Shown: piece after piece, positions 9,588 through 19,390 of the stretch
How positions within the stretch are numbered: the stretch's first letter is position 1
How the letters are laid out: the number at the start of each line of letters is the position of its first letter
NCBI GenBank assembly: GCA_965220105.1
Contig: OZ244811.1
Coordinates: 2,356,001 to 2,420,000, forward strand
Direction: 5' to 3'
Source: Bin87 sp965220105
Lineage (GTDB): Bacteria; Chloroflexota; Dehalococcoidia; Lucifugimonadales; UBA3495
Length of the DNA: 64,000 nt
Notes under the pieces: model-generated
Seen by the model: the letters and a program-made list of their open reading frames with translations, nothing else
Database searches by the model: none
Told to the model about the DNA's origin: nothing
Program-made: the position numbers and the translations under genes

Positions 9588-10735
9588 CTAAACCAAAGCC
9601 AAGGTGGGATGTGCATTTGCGATACATCGGGGATCGGGCTGTGATTCTCGCAGAAATCCTTCGGCCCTTGATTGCAGGGTGGTGCGGCAGCGACGCTTGA
9701 CTTCGTCTTTCCGGCGGGACAGCCCGTGGAGGAAGTTGCCGACCCTCTCCTGTACCAGGGCCTTGGTTCCCAAGCACAGGTTCCCGGTCGCTTCCTCCCT
9801 CACCCAGCCCCAGATCGCCTCATCGGCGTTGAAGTCAGGGCTGTAGCCAGGCAGGTTCACTAGCTGCAGTTCCAAGCCCGGCGCCCGCAGGTATTCACGG
9901 ACCGCCTCCCCGCGGTGCGCTGGCGCGTTGTCCCAGATCACGTCCAACGGCCCGGAGTGCCTCTGCCGCAACCGGTCCAGGAAGGCAGTCGAGGTTCCGG
10001 AGTTGCTGTTGCCCTCCAGCTCCATCCATTCCACCTCGCCCGTTTCCAGGCACACTGCCGAGTAGTAGCTGGCCTTTTCGCCATAGCGCGGGCTGGTCGA
10101 GTTCACCAAGGCCGGTTTTCCCTTCAGCACCCACTTGCCCCCCAGTTCGGCGTCCGCCCGGAAGTGGGCCTCGTCGGCAAAGAATATCTTCGCTCCAGTA
10201 CGCCGCGCCTCGTCCCACCGGGCGGCGTAATCCGCCACGAAGGATTCTCGCTTGTCCTGATCCGCCTTGACCAGCCGCTTCTTGGGCCGCTTCAGGACAA
10301 ACCCCAGACGGTGCAGGTAGTTCAGGCAACTGCTCCGGCTCAGGCTGATACCGAAGTGCTCCCGGAGAAACTGCCGCACCACCTTCCAGTTCCAGTTGGC
10401 CATTTCTATGCCGGACATCTCGGGCAACTCCTGCACTGCACCCTTCAACTCCGCCTGCTGCGCCTCTCCCAGGGCGGGGGGGAACCTCCGGACTGCTCGA
10501 AAATCAAGGCCCCAGGCCCGCCCTCGCCGAAGGCGGCAGCCCACCGTCCGATGGTGTGGGGATCCCGTCCCAGAGCATCCGCCGTGGCTGAAGCCGTCCA
10601 GCCCTGGGCCAATAGCCAGATGGCGTGCCAACGCTCCCTTTCCCGAGGTGTCGGCGCCAGAATCAGCCGCCGGTGCAAATCCCTGGCATCCATATGCCAT
10701 TGTTGCAGGAACCTGTCTATCTCCCTCACACCCAT
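9588..10735 (-). pseudogene. IS630 transposase, frame change in a C7 run
   Basis: The first frame starts at ATG 10735 (MGVREIDRFLQQWHMDARDL) and covers the N-terminal HTH domain (ALGRDPHTIGRWAAAF). The second frame continues FPPALGEAQQAELK through the DDE core: FFADEAHFRADAELGGKW, VIWDNAPAHRG and LPGYSPDFNADEAIWGWVR. The frames join by a -1 step in the C7 run on the coding strand near 10475. Homopolymer slippage could be programmed frameshifting or a mutation; sequence alone cannot decide. No other defect is seen, so this copy might still be active. Confidence 0.8.
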
Positions 10736-10828
10736 CACCAACCCTTCTCCGACCCCGGAACAAGCTAGCTCACTTCCATCACAAATTTACCCTATCCCCC
10801 TGCACCTTTCACCTTGGCTTTGGTTTAG
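9588..10828 (-). mobile_element. IS630-family element 2
   Basis: The inverted repeats are CTAAACCAAAGCCAAGGTG at 9588-9606 and its exact complement ending at 10828. It starts next to IS630 element 1. The stop codon of the transposase lies within the left repeat. Confidence 0.88.
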
Positions 10829-10831
10829 TTA

Positions 10832-11330
10832 TAACCCAGCCGCGGAAATCAAATCAGACGGGGTCGTCGGTTCTCACAAAACGCGACGGCGCCATCAACG
10901 GGGTTCACACTCGCCTCCGCCAAGAAGGGTTCGACGTGGGCGACGGTCGCCGGATGGGAATCGGCCGACCAACCGATAAGCAGCAGTGGTGCCCCGATCT
11001 ATGGGTGCGGATACCGGTTAGGGAACGGGCATTTGTCTGGCACGCGGCGTTGGTGGACCCTTCTACCCAAGCCGAAAACGTGATCAGAGAAATCCTTCGA
11101 AACTATCGGTATGCTTTGCGGAGAGACAGGGACGACAGGGCGTTGCTCATAGTGTGTCGAGACGACGCAGCGGCCCAAACGTTCGATAATTGGGCGATGA
11201 CCTCGCCATGATGGTCGCAACCTACCCAAAATGTCTAAAGGGAGCGTTCTACGGTAGCGAATCCGTTTGGCGATTCCGGGGCGACGTTTGGGACATCGAT
11301 TTCCTCAGCAAACAAATTGCTCCAAACTGA
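10832..11330 (+). pseudogene. Unrecognised host-gene remnant with one frameshift
   Basis: The frame is open from the IS630 border: LTKRDGAINGVHTRLRQEGF, then RPTDKQQWCPDLWVRIPVRE, ending AAQTFDNWA. One base is missing near 11195. In the next frame the protein continues DDLAMMVATYPKCLKGAF and ends SKQIAPN before TGA at 11328-11330. Composition and length suggest a genuine C-terminal part of about 165 residues. The start is lost to the IS pile-up. I do not recognise the family. It may be the other half of the fragment at 5452-5579, but nothing in the sequence proves it. Confidence 0.5.
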
Positions 11331-11503
11331 TGGCGCATAATCTACGAAATCTCACGCGTTAGTTGTGCGGGTATGGGGGTCGGTATCGGCCACACCATGA
11401 ACACTGGTAGGAAACTGGCTGAGATGTCTGTAAACGGCGGCGGTAAAGTGGGCCACGTGGGCGGTTCGATCGTCTGGTTGCGGCTGTCGTAGTCCAGGGA
11501 AAA
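11331..11503. other. Intergenic stretch, nothing recognised
   Basis: No plausible gene, repeat unit or hairpin was seen between the host-gene remnant and the start of the next element. Confidence 0.5.
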
Positions 11504-13103
11504 TGTCCGCCTAAGTGTTCAGCAGAAACGTCACCTGTCTATTCAGGGATCGTATCAGATGTCGATGCCGGCAGGGTTGCCGACGACCGGCGCGTCGGCG
11601 GGGTTTCGACATTGATGTATCGTCTTACGGCGTCTCTGTGGAGACCCAATTCTCTTGCCATCCTGCGGATGGACATGCCCTCGAGCTCGGCCTTCTGCAC
11701 CGCGTCCCATCGGGCCTGTTGCAGAAACGTCGACCTCCTGGGTGAGGTGGTCACCGTCATGGCGACCACGTCTTCATCGTCGATGACGGGGCCGTGACCG
11801 TTTGCGGCGGCTACCATTGTCAGTGGATTAGGGGCCGTTTCCCGAAGTTCACTGAGGCCTTTGGGGTCAGGAGACCGGATGGCATCACCTGAGGAAGGCT
11901 TGATGCCGTTTCGCAGCGATCCTGGACTGGGCGGCGCCTCCTGGGCGGCGATGATGCGTCCCTCATGCTGTAAGGACAGCCGGCCGTCCAGTCCGTGCAG
12001 CACCACGACAGCCGCACCGGCATAGCTGCGGCGGTGCCGGTCAGGCAGCAACTGCAGGGTGTGCCGCTGGAACTTCACGGTGTTGTCCCTGGCCACTCGA
12101 CGGCGGTGTTTGAAGCACAGGACTTGGCTCAGGTGGAGATCTGACGGCAAGGGTCGGAAAGCCGGATCAGGACACTGGGCGGGAACCTGGAAACGCCGGT
12201 TGTATCGCGGCAGGAACTGTTTCAACACGACCTTGGCCTGATCAATGGTGGTTGCTCCGGCCAGCCGAAGTTCCGTGAAGCCGGTCCTGGAAGGTTCCCG
12301 CGGCACGTTCCACTCGTCCTTTGGCCTGGGGCGACCGGGCGAATATCATCCGGATACCCAGTTCTCCCATTGCCCGTCCGAACTGGGTGGGCGTTCCGGT
12401 CGACCCGGATCAGGGCGTGTGCTTGAAGACGGCGTGGCGGTCGGTATAGAGGGCGCGGGGAATGCTCCGGCGCCGGAGCAGGTTCTGCATCAGCAGGAAG
12501 TAGTTGGGGCTGTCTTCATGATTGCAGAACAAGGCGTCGACCACAGAGCCGGTGGCGTCGTCCACCGCCAGCAGCAACGTGAATGGTGGTCGTCCAGCCC
12601 CAACCACCGGTGATAACTGCCGTCCAGCTGGATCAACATGCCCGCTCGGGGCATCCGCTGGCGACGGACCCGGTGCTTGGGTGGACGGCGACGGCGCGGA
12701 CTGCTCAGTCCGGCGTTCAGCAGGATCCGCCGCAGGGTGGTCCGGCCGATATGGATGCCTTCCCGTTCAGCCAGCAACTCCGAGAGATGGGTGTGGTTGA
12801 CTCCTTCGTACTAGGTGCTGGCCAAGCGCACCACGTCGGCGGTCACTGCCGCAGGTGTGGCGTTGACCGGTCTATGTCCGCGATGGCCGTGTGCCAGGGC
12901 GGCTGCTCCTCGCTCCCGGTAGGCTGCCGTGATGCGGCGGGCGTGGCGTGTGCTGACACCCATCAACTCGGCCGCCTGATCCAGTGCAATCTGCTCTGCC
13001 AGCAGGCTGTTCAAAACCTGGACTCTCATCTGTTCTTTTGGCGTCAATGTCACATTCTCCATGCGGTGAGTGTGACATTTTTGCTGGCCAGTTAGCTCGG
13101 ACT
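11504..13103 (-). mobile_element. IS1202-type (ISNCY) element, degraded
   Basis: Imperfect termini match over about 31 bp: TGTCCGCCTAAGTGTTCAGC from 11504, against the complement of the sequence ending CGGACT at 13103. Both share CAGCA and GTCAC at the same offsets. The transposase inside is broken into at least four frames. Confidence 0.65.
11539..13062 (-). pseudogene. IS1202/ISNCY-type transposase, multiply frameshifted
   Basis: The pieces in order on the minus strand begin with MENVTLTPKEQMRVQVLNSL, the HTH part (AAELMGVSTRHARRITAAY) from 13062. Next is EREGIHIGRTTLRRILLNAG with MLIQLDGSYHRWLG, which carries the first catalytic Asp. Then come FTLLLAVDDATGSVVDALF and LYTDRHAVF, the second Asp. 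The last piece is RSPQAKGRVERAAGTFQDRL, followed by ELRLAGATTIDQAKVVLKQF and RRRVARDNTVKFQRHTLQLL. These match the integrase-like IS1202 group. The frame near 11539-11740 adds a second HTH-like stretch (RRMARELGLHRDAVRRYI) after the usual end, which is unusual and may come from another element. Confidence 0.75.
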
Positions 13104-13195
13104 GTTACGCTGGACATCGACATTGCGGCGTTGGAAAACTGTACCGTCCGGGGCTTTCTATAAGGTTGATTATCAGCCCGTGGAAGGTGAGATGG

Positions 13196-13745
13196 ATGTA
13201 TTCAGTGGAGATGTACGCTCGGGTGCGGCGGGCCTGCATGGTGGAAGGCATGAGTGTTCGGGATGCCTCCCGGGTGTTCGGCCTGCACCGGGACACGGTG
13301 CGCAAGATGCTGGCCTACTCGGTGCCGCCAGGCTACCGACGAGAGGGACCGCCGCGTCGACCCAAGCTTGAGCCATTCACCGGCGTGATTGACGCGATCC
13401 TGGAAGGCGATGGCCGAGTTCCCAGGAAGCAGCGCCACACCGCCAGACGCATCTTTGAGCGATTGCGGGAAGAGTACGGGTTCGACGGTCAGTACACCAT
13501 AGTCAAGGATTACGTTAGGGAGCATCGGCGGCGAGGACAGGAGATGTTCGTGCCGTTGTCCCATGCGCCGGGCCATGCCCAGTGCGATTTCGGCGAGGCG
13601 GTGTCGATCGTCGCCGGTGTGGAGCGCAAGGTGCACTACTTCGTGCTGGACCTGCCCCACAGCGATGGCTGCTTCGTGAAGGCATATCCGGCGGAGACCA
13701 CCGAGGCCTCTCTGGACGGCCACGTTTCGGCGTTTGCCTTTCTAG
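13196..13745 (+). CDS. istA: IS21-family IstA transposase, cut by IS701-like element B
   Basis: ATG 13196 follows GGAAGGTGAG. The protein begins MYSVEMYARVRRACMVEGMS, with an HTH segment (RDASRVFGLHRDTVRKML). It continues into the integrase core with HAPGHAQCDFGEA, which contains the first catalytic Asp. After HVSAFAF the frame runs into the left terminus of the next element, whose flank CTAG is at 13742-13745. No remaining part of istA or an istB partner was found, so later events removed them. The surviving 183 codons are intact. Confidence 0.85.
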
Positions 13746-14413
13746 TATTACAGTCGCGCATATGGTGAAGGTCTCTGAAGGCGTCTCCGGTAATGACACT
13801 GCATGGCCCGAGCCTGATGCCGCCGTCTCCACCACGACCATCCAATGGTCAGGGCAGGACTGCCGCGAGGTAGCCACCGCAGCCGGCATAGCAGCCGTCT
13901 GACCTCGGGCACGGTCAGTGGGATGAGCTCTCCCGGGAGCATCGCCCCCCTTTGCCAGCGCCACCATCGGTGTAGGACCGGGTCACTTCAAGGAAGGCAT
14001 GGACCAGTAACGCCAGGGTGATGTGCCGGTACCACCCGACCCACCGCCGCACCGGGTATTCGTCCAACCCCACCTCCTGTTTGGCCGCTTTGAAGGCATC
14101 TTCGATGATCCACCGGGCGCAAGCCACGCGCACCAGTTCCGCCAGCGGCGCCTCCCCTACACCAAAACAGGCGTAGTAGGCCAGGTCCTCAGGATCGGTG
14201 ATGCTGCGACGCACCAATCGCCAATGCCCCTGAGCCGGCTCTGACCAAGGCCGTAGCGACACTCGGCTCCAATCGTAGCGGCGTGGCCCTTTGCTACCGT
14301 CCCCAGCGCTCAGACGTTGCCACTGGTCATCGGGTATCTGCTCGGCCAACCGCCGCGCCGCCACCGGCGCGGCGCCACGCTCCGTGTCGGTCCACAACGG
14401 CGCATTACTCTTC

Positions 14414-14459
14414 ACCGCCAGCACGTATGACCGCCAGCACGTATGACCGCCAGCACGTA
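14414..14459. repeat. 16-bp unit repeated three times in transposase B
   Basis: Units start at 14414, 14430 and 14446 (ACCGCCAGCACGTATG, the last ending in G instead of TG). The 32 extra bases shift the frame. Confidence 0.95.
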
Positions 14460-14581
14460 GGGTAGGCCCTGCTCCTCCAGCCACCGGCGCAGTCGGCGGT
14501 CATTGCCGTACACCGTATCCCCAGTTACCCAGGCAAAAGGCACACCAGCACCCGTGGCTCGTTCAATCACCCCCTGGGCCA

Positions 14582-14618
14582 ATTGTGCTTTGGTATTGTG
14601 CTTTGGTATTGTGCTTTG
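14582..14618. repeat. 13-bp unit repeated three times in transposase B
   Basis: Units start at 14582, 14595 and 14608 (ATTGTGCTTTGGT, last unit partial). The 26 extra bases shift the frame. Confidence 0.95.
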
Positions 14619-15114
14619 CTACGGAAGGCTACCGCTTCCGCCACCCCGGCTTCCCGCCGTCGCTCCCAGTCCTCCGCCCATTCCTGGGGCAGGTAAAGCT
14701 CCCGATCCAGCAAGGCTGGGCCATAACGACTGCCATAGGCCAGGAACACCCCGATCTGACAGTTCTCTATCTTCCCCGCCGTGCCGCTGTACTGCCGCTT
14801 TACCCCCACCGACTTTTGGCCTTGCTTGAGGAACCCCGTCTCATCCACTACCAGCACCCCTCTCGGATCGCCCAGATGCTCCACCGACCCCAGCAATCCT
14901 TTCAGGTACGCCAGAACCCGCTGGCGAGACTCACTGCGGCTAAAACGAGGCGCGATACGCGCGTGCAGCGCCGGGAGCCCAGCTTCCCAGTCCAGCACTT
15001 CCCTCAGCACCGCCTCCCCTTCCACCAACGTCTGACCCAGATCCAACCCCTCCCCTCTCACCAGTAGTCATGAGTCTATCCTATCAAACTAAGCGCGACT
15101 GTAATATTAGCTAG

Positions 15115-16566
15115 GCTTTACGCATAATTTAGAAAAAGTATAAAGACAGGGTAAGCTGGCCTGACCCCACTTTCAACGGAAAGGCCCAGCCATGCTCACC
15201 CTGCCCGATGCCATTGTAGTCGTTCTCGTTCCCTTCGCAACGCTGTTTACGAGCCCAACCTGGCGGAAAGCCCAACTGCTGCTGGTCGGCGCGATCCTGA
15301 CCCCGGGCCAACGCACCGTGGCGGCGGCACTGCGCGTCATGGGCCGCAGCGACCAGCGCGACTACGCCCGCTACCACGAGGTGCTCAATCGGGCGGTGTG
15401 GTCGTCCCGTTGAGGTGGCACACGTCCTGCTGGTGCTGTTGCTCCAGCACCTGGATGGTGGCGACGGCCCACTGATCTTCGGCATCGACGAGACCCTGGA
15501 ACGGCGTCGCGGCGCCAAGATCAGGGCGCGGGCCATCTACCGCGACCCGGTGCGTTCCAGCCGGTCTCAGGTGGTCAAGGCCAGCGGTTTGCGCTGGATC
15601 TCCCTGATGTGGCTGGGCCACGTGCCATGGGCCGGACGCCATTGGGCCTTGCCGGCGCTCACGGTGCTGGCGCCTTCGACCCGTTACTACCAACAGCAGG
15701 GACGCCAGCACAAGAAGCTCACCGACTGCGCCCGCCAGATGGTCATGCAACTGCGCCGCTGGCTGCCCCACCGACCCCTGGCGCTGGTGGGCGACAACAG
15801 CTATGCCGTGCTGGATTTGCTCCACTGCTGCCAGTCCCTCCGTGAACCCGTTACCCTGATCGCCAGATTGCGTCTGGACGCCGCCCTGTATGCGCCAGCG
15901 CCACCCCGTCAACCTGGCCAGAACGGTCGCCCGCCATTGAAGGGCCCGCGGCGGCCGCCGCTGAAAGTTTTCCTTGCGCAGACGGATGTAACTTGGGCCA
16001 GCGCCGAGGTGGCCTGGTACGACGGCATCACCCGCGCCGTGGAACTCACCTCCCAGACGGCGGTCTGGTACCGCTCCGGCAAGCCCCCCGTCCTCATTCG
16101 CTGGGTGCTGATCCGAGACCCCCAGGGCTCCTTCGCCACTCAGGCCCTGCTCTGTACCGACCCGGCGGCGGACCCGACCCAGATCCTGGAATGGTTTGTA
16201 CTGCGCTGGCAACTGGAGGTCACCTTCCACGAGGTACGAACCCATCTGGGTGTGGAGACACAACGCCAGTGGTCCGATCTCGCCATCGCCCGCACCACGC
16301 CCGCCCTACTGGGACTCTTCTCCTGGACCACCCTGGCCGCCCACGCGTTGCAGAAACGGCGCCCCATGACCCAGCGCAAGGCCGCTTGGTACGACAAACC
16401 GTCGCCGACCTTCGTGGATGCCATCGCCCTGGCGCGTCGCCACCTGTGGCTGGCGTCGGAAGGTTTCTCACTGTCGGTCGCTGACCCCGACATTCAGGAA
16501 CTCCCGGTCGCACTGTACCACCGACTTGTAGATTCCCTTGCCTACGCCGCTTGAATTGCGTAAAGC
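15115..16566 (+). mobile_element. IS701-type element C, complete but inactive
   Basis: The terminal repeats GCTTTACGCA and TGCGTAAAGC are flanked by CTAG at 15111-15114 and 16567-16570, a clean YTAR duplication. It was inserted just outside the right end of element B. It is nearly identical to the copy at 1-999 except for a short patch at 15409-15435. Confidence 0.9.
15192..16554 (+). pseudogene. IS701-type transposase, stop and +1 shift at codon 74
   Basis: The frame from ATG 15192 (MLTLPDAIVVVLVPFATLF) stops at TGA 15411-15413 after WSSR. The protein continues in the +1 frame as EVAHVLLVLLLQHLDGGDGP and FGIDETLERRRGAKIR to the natural end SLAYAA at 16554. The intact relative at 1-918 reads QAARILLALLLQHL here. 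The break therefore sits in a diverged patch of about 27 bp inside otherwise near-identical sequence. CGT TGA resembles +1 frameshift sites such as that of RF2, but the patch divergence favours mutation or gene conversion. Confidence 0.85.
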
Positions 16567-16582
16567 CTAGATTAGAGGGTGT

Positions 16583-17469
16583 CTAAAAAGTAGCACGGCG
16601 AGCGAGACGCCGTAGGATGAGTCCGGTCATAACGATGTACAGCCAGGTTTCGGTGGTTTCGCACAATGCTTCGTAGTCTTTGCTGAGCCGGCGTTGCCGG
16701 TTCAACCAGCCGAAGGTGCGTTCCACGACCCACCGCTGCGGCAGCACCTGGAAGGTATGTTGCTGTGCCGGACGGCGCACCAGTTCCAGGGTCCAGCAGC
16801 CTACCGCCTTGGCCCATCCCACCAGCTTGCCGCTGTAGGCCCCGTCGGCCCAGATCACCCGCAACCGGGGGAACCTGAACCGGGGGAACCTGCGCAACAG
16901 CTTGGCCAACACCAGCCGAGCGCCGTCCCGGTCTGGGACATCTGCGGGATGCACTGCCACTGCCAGCAGCAGCCCCAAGGTGTCCACTACGATGTGGCGT
17001 TTGCGGCCCTTCACCTTTTTGCCAGCATCGTATTGCCAGCATCGTATTGCCAGCATCGTATTGCCAGCATCGTATTGCCAGCATCGTATTGCCAGCATCG
17101 TATTGCCAGCATCGTAGCCTCTGGGCCTCCTTTTTCGGCGGTCTTTACCGATTGGCTGTCGATGATGGCCGCGCTGGGGCTGGCCTCCCGGCCCTGGGCC
17201 TGCCGCAACGTGGCAGGCAGTGCGTCATGGGCCCGTTGCCAGATGCCATCACGACGCCAGGTGCGAAAGTAATGGAACACGATGCGCCAAGGAGGCAGGT
17301 CATGGGGCAGCATCCTCCAGTAGCATCCGGTGCGCAGTACGTAGCGGATGGCGTTGACTATCTCCCGACGGGGATACTTGACCGGTCGCCCACCCGGTTT
17401 GGGCGGCGGCAAAAGTGGTTCCAGCAGTTGCCATTCTCGGTCGCTGAGGTCACTGGGATAAGAGGTCAC
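16583..17469 (-). pseudogene. IS5 transposase with a 14-bp unit expanded to seven copies
   Basis: The N-terminal part reads YPSDLSDREWQLLEPLLPPP and SAAIIDSQSVKTAEKGGP (first Asp). The C-terminal part reads AGKKVKGRKRHIVVDTLGLL, VIWADGAYSGKLVGWAK and LPQRWVVERTFGWLNRQRR. Between them lies a block of seven GCCAGCATCGTATT units (17021-17116). The six extra units total 84 bp, which is in frame, but a single base is missing just before the block, so the halves are out of frame. An in-frame 15-bp duplication (16863-16892) adds FRFPR to RRFPRLRV. A 16-bp duplication (17446-17477) covers the start-codon region. Confidence 0.9.
17021..17116. repeat. 14-bp unit in seven tandem copies
   Basis: Units begin at 17021, 17035, 17049, 17063, 17077, 17091 and 17105 and are perfect, with the last short by two bases. 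They lie inside the IS5 transposase, exactly at a YDAGKK motif. There are no spacers, so this is a minisatellite, not a CRISPR array. Confidence 0.97.
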
Positions 17470-17596
17470 TGGGATAAGCTGATCGGTTCATCCCCGCACA
17501 CTACGCCCGACCTCAGACCTCGCGCCTGAATCCCCCTATGCCAATTTAGACTTTTTTGGACACCCTCTGAGCTCGACTCCCGATTAACTGAGGTCG

Positions 17597-19024
17597 TCAC
17601 GCGGCGATTGGCGCGCCAGGTGGTGCGTAAGTGGTGAGGTCAGCGGCGTCGGACATGGGCGCCAGCTGGTAGCCCAGTTGTGCCGCCCGCCGTTTGGCAG
17701 CGCGCAACGCCCGCTGCTGATATTGTGTCTCGTAGTATTCAGCGCCGGCATCCACGTATTCCTGGCCGTAACGCAGCATGGTGTAGATGAGCCTGGCCAG
17801 CTTGTGGGCCGTGGCGGTGATGGCCTTGGGCGCACCCAGGTGGGCTTTCTTCCGGCGCAGGAAGGCGCCCAGGGCGCTGTCGGAGCGATACAGCGCATTG
17901 GCGGCCAGACGCAACGCCGCCGCGGCCCGGTTGGCGCTGGGTTTGGTTTTGGAGCTCATGACCCTGCCGCCCGTAATGCGATTGTCGGGGCTTAGGCCCA
18001 ACCATGACGAGAAGCGCTTGGCGCTGGGCCATTTGGTCATGTCGGCGCCAATCTCGCTGACCACCTTCAGGGCGGTGTACGCATCCACGCCGTCGATGCG
18101 GGTCAGGTCCACCCCGGTCATCCGGTACAGGTGGGCCCTGATGTCGAAGCGGGGAGCGTTGCCCTGACTGCGCCGGCCCTTCCCGGCCGGAGACCCGCCG
18201 TCGCTGTGGTCCTCGAACCGCTCCAACTGGGCTGCAATCTCCCGGTCGCACTCGGCAATCTTGGCGTGATAGAACCGGTACAACTCCAGGGCCTGGGTCA
18301 GCTCGAAGATGCGCTCTTCCCGCCAGTGGCCTTGTAGAGACTTGGCGATGGTCGCCTCGTCTGCCCTGATCCGGGGGTCGCGGAGTTGCGCCAGCCGCTT
18401 CGGATCTCGCTCGCCGCTCACGATGGCTTCGATAATCGCCATACCGGTCTGGCCGGTGATGTTGCTGATGACGTGCTGGAGCTTGACGTTCAGCTGGGTC
18501 AGCGCTTTCTGCATATGTTGAATATGATGGGACGCGTACTGCACCAGCATGGCCCGCTGCCGCAGATAGCTGCGCAGGCGCCGGATGTCCTCGTCGGGTC
18601 GGAAGGCTCCCGACAGCAGGCCGTAGGTGTGCAGTTGCCGCAGCCACTGGCAATCCAGCACGTCGGTCTTGCGACCGGACACGTTCTTGATGCGCCGCGG
18701 GTCCACCAGCATCACTGGGAAGCCTCGCTCTTCCAGCGCTCCGAACAGCGGCATCCAGTACACGCCGGTGGACTCCATGACCACGGTCTCCACCCCGCAC
18801 TCGGTCAGCCAATCCGCCAAGCGATACAGGTCCGTCGTGAAGGCGGCGAACTCGCGCACCGGCGGCTCCGCGCGGTCGGCGGACACCGCCACGTAATGGC
18901 CGCTGGCGCCCACGTCGATGCCCGCGGCGTTGAGGTTTATCTGGGACAGCTCCGCGGGCAGACGCTCCCGCTCCCCTGCGGTCTGGCTCGCTGGTTGCGC
19001 ACTCCTCTGGCGTGTCGTCATCAT
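17597..19024 (-). CDS. IS110-family transposase (DEDD recombinase)
   Basis: The 475-aa protein appears intact. The N-terminal RuvC-like DEDD domain has Asp in AAGIDVGASGHYVAV, Glu in TVVMESTGVYW and Asp residues in GRKTDVLDCQWLRQ. The C-terminal Tnp domain has LTRIDGVDAYTALKVVSEIG, SWLGLSPDNRITGG and a likely catalytic Ser in VMSSKTKPSANR. Start ATG 19024 (MMTTRQRSAQ) follows a duplicated 16-mer (19023-19054) that covers the leader and could disturb its ribosome site. IS110 enzymes are guided by a structured RNA encoded in the element's non-coding end. Confidence 0.93.
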   Translation of the reverse strand: MMTTRQRSAQPASQTAGERERLPAELSQINLNAAGIDVGASGHYVAVSADRAEPPVREFAAFTTDLYRLADWLTECGVETVVMESTGVYWMPLFGALEERGFPVMLVDPRRIKNVSGRKTDVLDCQWLRQLHTYGLLSGAFRPDEDIRRLRSYLRQRAMLVQYASHHIQHMQKALTQLNVKLQHVISNITGQTGMAIIEAIVSGERDPKRLAQLRDPRIRADEATIAKSLQGHWREERIFELTQALELYRFYHAKIAECDREIAAQLERFEDHSDGGSPAGKGRRSQGNAPRFDIRAHLYRMTGVDLTRIDGVDAYTALKVVSEIGADMTKWPSAKRFSSWLGLSPDNRITGGRVMSSKTKPSANRAAAALRLAANALYRSDSALGAFLRRKKAHLGAPKAITATAHKLARLIYTMLRYGQEYVDAGAEYYETQYQQRALRAAKRRAAQLGYQLAPMSDAADLTTYAPPGAPIAA

Positions 19025-19054
19025 CTTTCCCTTCCAACATCTTTCCCTTCCAAC
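19023..19054. repeat. 16-bp tandem duplication at the IS110 start codon
   Basis: Two copies of ATCTTTCCCTTCCAAC are adjacent at 19023-19038 and 19039-19054. They leave the coding frame intact but double the leader just upstream of the start. Confidence 0.93.
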
Positions 19055-19310
19055 ATCGCAGCGTAGGCGCATCGCCGGAGGGAGCCACGGACCGTAGCCA
19101 TTCTCCCGAACGGGATCACCCCAACTGGAGCGTCACCAATGATGCCGCCGTAAGACTCCCGGACCATGCTTTACGCCGGGCAACAAGCGCCAGTGTCCTC
19201 TCGGTCTTGGTCCGGACGACACGCCTCGCCAACAGCTTACACGTAGGTCACCACCCTCGTCAGTTAGTCTCCTCTGCACGGCCCGGACGCGGGCATAATG
19301 ATGCTTTGTA
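19025..19310 (-). ncRNA. Candidate IS110 bridge-RNA region
   Basis: About 290 bp upstream of the IS110 start codon have no credible gene. They contain several short inverted repeats, for example CTCCCGAACGGGA near 19110. In the IS110 group the bridge RNA that pairs with donor and target DNA is encoded in this position. I have not folded the sequence or identified the guide loops, so this is a positional inference. Confidence 0.4.
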
Positions 19311-19390
19311 CAAAATTTAGATACGTGGCCGAATCGGCGCACTTCGTGCTGTGGCTGGCCTACTGAAATATTCCACTGTCGGAGTTGAAC

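Larger units (their letters stand above)
13748..15061 (-). pseudogene. IS701-family transposase broken by two tandem triplications
   Basis: The N-terminal half (14567-15061) reads MRGEGLDLGQTLVEGEAVLR, with VVDETGFLKQG and YSGTAGKIENCQIGVF. It goes out of frame after FRSKAQ, where ATTGTGCTTTG occurs three times with GT spacers (14582-14618). A second break is a tripled 16-mer (14414-14459) between LEEQGLPYVLA and VKSNAPLW. The middle part contains LSAGDGSKGPRRYDW and DAFKAAKQEVGLDEYPVRRW. A third frame change at a G6 run near 13950 separates the C-terminal LIPLTVPEVRRLLCRLRW and WSWWRRRHQARAMQ. Confidence 0.88.
13746..15106 (-). mobile_element. IS701-like element B, inactive
   Basis: The ends are TATTACAGTCGCGC at 13746-13759 and the complement GCGCGACTGTAATA ending at 15106. 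The flanks are CTAG on the left and TTAG on the right, the same mismatch as element A. It is inserted in istA. The transposase carries two tripled short duplications. Confidence 0.88.
16574..17569 (-). mobile_element. IS5-family element 1, inactive
   Basis: The ends AGAGGGTGTC at 16574-16583 and the complement GACACCCTCT at 17560-17569 are matched, with further similarity inward (TAAAAAGTA versus CAAAAAAGTC). The gap to element C is only 3 bp beyond its target duplication. Confidence 0.85.

Noticed and set aside
15403..15414. TGA in IS701-type C as selenocysteine
   Set aside because: The frame changes right after the TGA and the relative at 1-918 has no TGA here. Unlike the UGSC gene, there is no motif that needs Sec.
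17021..17116. Regular 14-bp repeats that could suggest a CRISPR array
   Set aside because: There are no spacers, the unit is too short, and it lies in a transposase coding frame.
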